Source: Dipylidium caninum (taxonomy: Eukaryota; Platyhelminthes; Cestoda; Cyclophyllidea; Dipylidiidae). Taken from it: DNA of 64,000 nucleotides. Shown here in pieces: positions 62,015 through 64,000 of this stretch (its first letter is position 1; every line of letters starts with the position of its first letter). Position numbers and translations under genes: made by a program. The notes under the pieces are model-generated. The model did not search any database, had not been told where the DNA came from, and was given only the letters and a program-made list of their open reading frames with translations. The DNA lies in NCBI GenBank assembly GCA_017562135.1, contig QEYB01001669.1, positions 17,655-81,654 on the forward strand. Reading direction: 5' to 3'.

Positions 62015-64000
62015 ATGCGAAGCTCTTAAATATAATCTATATATACATAGATTGAACTCAGCTTTTTTCGCAGTGTCGGCCGATAATGCCCCGTTGTCGA
62101 CCAGAATGGTATGACACAGCAACGTGGAAGACTTGTTCGCGACCTGCTGTGTCGCGTAGTGTTCGAGTTTTGAATGTCCGTGCCTTACCAGCTGTCATGA
62201 TACGCTTGGCTGGCGTTGGCATCATCAACCCAGGTCAGAGCGATTCTGACCTCGATATAGCTTGCCCGGCCCTAAAACTGCTCACCCGTTGATCTTACGC
62301 ATAGTTAAATGGCGGCTCGTCAAAGAAAGTTCACGATGATTTCACCATTCGCACACATTGGCCACTCTTGTCTCCCTACTTAGAAACCGAAAACAGTTCC
62401 AAGTGCTTCACGACGTCGAGGCAATCGGCATAAGCATTCACCTTTATACACTTTCGCAGCTCATTCGACATCTTAGTTGGATGGTCGCTGATCAGATTTC
62501 CCGGTTACTGCATCAATACTCTGTGGAGTCCGCAGGGCGCGTTTGTACGAATGGAACGTCTCGACGGGCGTGCGGGCACGTGAGCGTGCGAGGCGATCGT
62601 TTTGGCCCAGCGCAACCAGGATCTTCGGGCGGACGCGGTAGCAGGGTCTTTGGCTGCCTAATGGTCGCCGGTTGCACTTAGTGGAGAATCCACCTCTCTC
62701 ACCCACGAAAACTTCCCTTTTGCCGGCCCTCCATCCCACCCGTCTGGTCGCCTATAGCTTGCGCCGCAGTTGATTAGATGGGCAACGCTAGGAACTGCTT
62801 TTACTCTAATTGCCTTCTGCCTACACCCCCCTCTGGTACTGCTCTAGGGTTCTAACTCTGCAGTCCAACTGGAACTAAAAAGAGGGTCTATTTACAACAC
62901 TGGTTAGGTAGTATAATCTGCTGCTGTGCGTACTCTTTGAGTAAGCTTAAGATGACGGCAGGAAGTGCTTATCAAAAAACGAGAATGAATTTCTAACGAT
63001 CCCGACTCGACGCGCCTGTTTGTATACATCTGGTTCAGTGTTAATTGGCGAAACAAGTCTATCAACGCACAAGCATAATTAATTGATACTGTCAGTTCGC
63101 ATCAAGTGTTTCGGGGCGACTCTCTCCTCTCTCTCTCGTCATGTCTCCCGGACACTGCGCTTTGTTATACCTATGACGAAAAGAGACGAAATAAACCCGT
63201 TACTCTCCGGCCCCCCGTCATTATGCACTGCTTTCGTTCCACGTGCAAAACCACTCTAGACTGGTGGGCGCTTGTTCCAGAGCCTCCACTTGTCTAGTGA
63301 CCAAAATATTTTCTCATGGCTCCTATGTGATCACAGTCTTGCACATACATTCACGTGATGTTTCTTTGTTCTTTTCATCATACTCTTGTCGAAGTTGCTT
63401 GCAACATGGCCCATAAGTTATTATGAGGTAACCGATTTTTGTTGAGACGAGGGAGGACGAGCAAGCGGGCAGCTCGGCGAAATCGAGGTTCCTGCCTTTT
63501 ACCACGTATTGCGGGACCCACTTTTTCCGCTTATCCTCATGTCTTTTTTTGTGGCATTCGCTTATATATTGATTCTGTCCGTGCATCACGGCGCGCGTTG
63601 TCATTTGAACTCGTGGGGAAAATATCCAATAGTTTTGAGGAGGAAATTGTCTACCCCATCGGCTGGCCCGCTGGCCCCCGTACGTCTTCATTTCGTTCTT
63701 CCACCCTTGAGCTCGAAACGGACAATGTTGATCTGCAACCTCAGCGTCTGCTTCCTTTCCTCCTTATATTGCTTGACCCATTGGGCAACGATTCTCTGCA
63801 AGTCCAAGTGGAGCAAACGATGAATTGTTCTAAACCGCTTGGGCCAGTGGGAGTAGCACCACAGCTGTCTAATGGATTTGGAAATTCAATTGCTTTCATG
63901 CTGTAATTTAGTTAATTAACCCATGAATTAAGATTATAATTTATTTTCCGTCTACACCGACAACAAGCCCTTTTGGTCATATTAATTATCCTCTTGGTGT
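62015..64000 (+). repeat. Direct repeat, copy 2 (partner at 1-1,980)
   Basis: Same orientation as the first 2 kb of the window. It starts gcgaagctctta at about 62,018, and matching landmarks follow in order to the window end, including aagcttaagatgacgg near 62,944 and gcacaagcataattaattg near 63,069. It is diverged by many indels, so predicted frames differ between copies and none is supported. Because it starts only 3 kb beyond the right arm but 3.6 kb lies between copy 1 and the left arm, it is not part of the palindrome. Confidence 0.8.

Overview
The window is eukaryotic and almost certainly animal nuclear DNA. Coding sequence occurs as short exons with GT/AG borders, with TATA and CCAAT promoters, a mariner transposon relic and many microsatellites. 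No operons, ribosome binding sites or RNA genes were recognised. Very short introns (34 and 43 nt), large amounts of decayed repeat DNA and a secreted multi-exon gene family fit a parasitic flatworm such as a tapeworm. That taxonomic placement is inference; no exon was matched to a named species.

The dominant structure is an imperfect palindrome of about 53 kb. The left arm (about 5,565-27,212) is repeated in reverse in the right arm (about 36,898-58,870), around a 9.7-kb unique spacer (27,213-36,897). The arms have two tiers. The inner 7.5 kb (19,714-27,212 and 36,898-44,358) is nearly identical. The outer 14 kb is clearly diverged. The change at 19,714/44,358 is abrupt, as at the edge of a gene-conversion tract. 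Outside the palindrome, about 2 kb at each end of the window (1-1,980 and 62,015-64,000) is a diverged direct repeat.

The recognisable genes are three copies of one secreted-protein family that I cannot name. Copy A (21,761-23,874, +) lies in the left inner arm and copy C (42,280-40,165, -) in the right inner arm. Copy B, a diverged paralogue (28,146-30,323, +), lies in the spacer. Each starts with a signal-peptide exon. Two tandem domains follow, each encoded by a three-exon cassette with the same intron-phase pattern (1-0, 0-1, 1-1) and three similarly placed cysteines. The family is not recognised; an Ig-like beta-sandwich is a guess. Copy C has two one-base insertions, in the second and fifth coding exons, and reads as a pseudogene unless these are assembly errors. 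All three copies keep a CCAAT box and a TATA box, with 43 nt from TATA to ATG.

A second pair of decayed, signal-peptide-bearing gene fragments (called D here) sits at mirror positions in the outer arms (12,803 - and 51,306 +). Its promoter shares the CCAATC(A/G)CGT element. The spacer also holds the mariner relic (35,078-35,800, -) and several exon-like fragments of uncertain origin. The rest is decayed or low-complexity sequence in which no gene could be supported.
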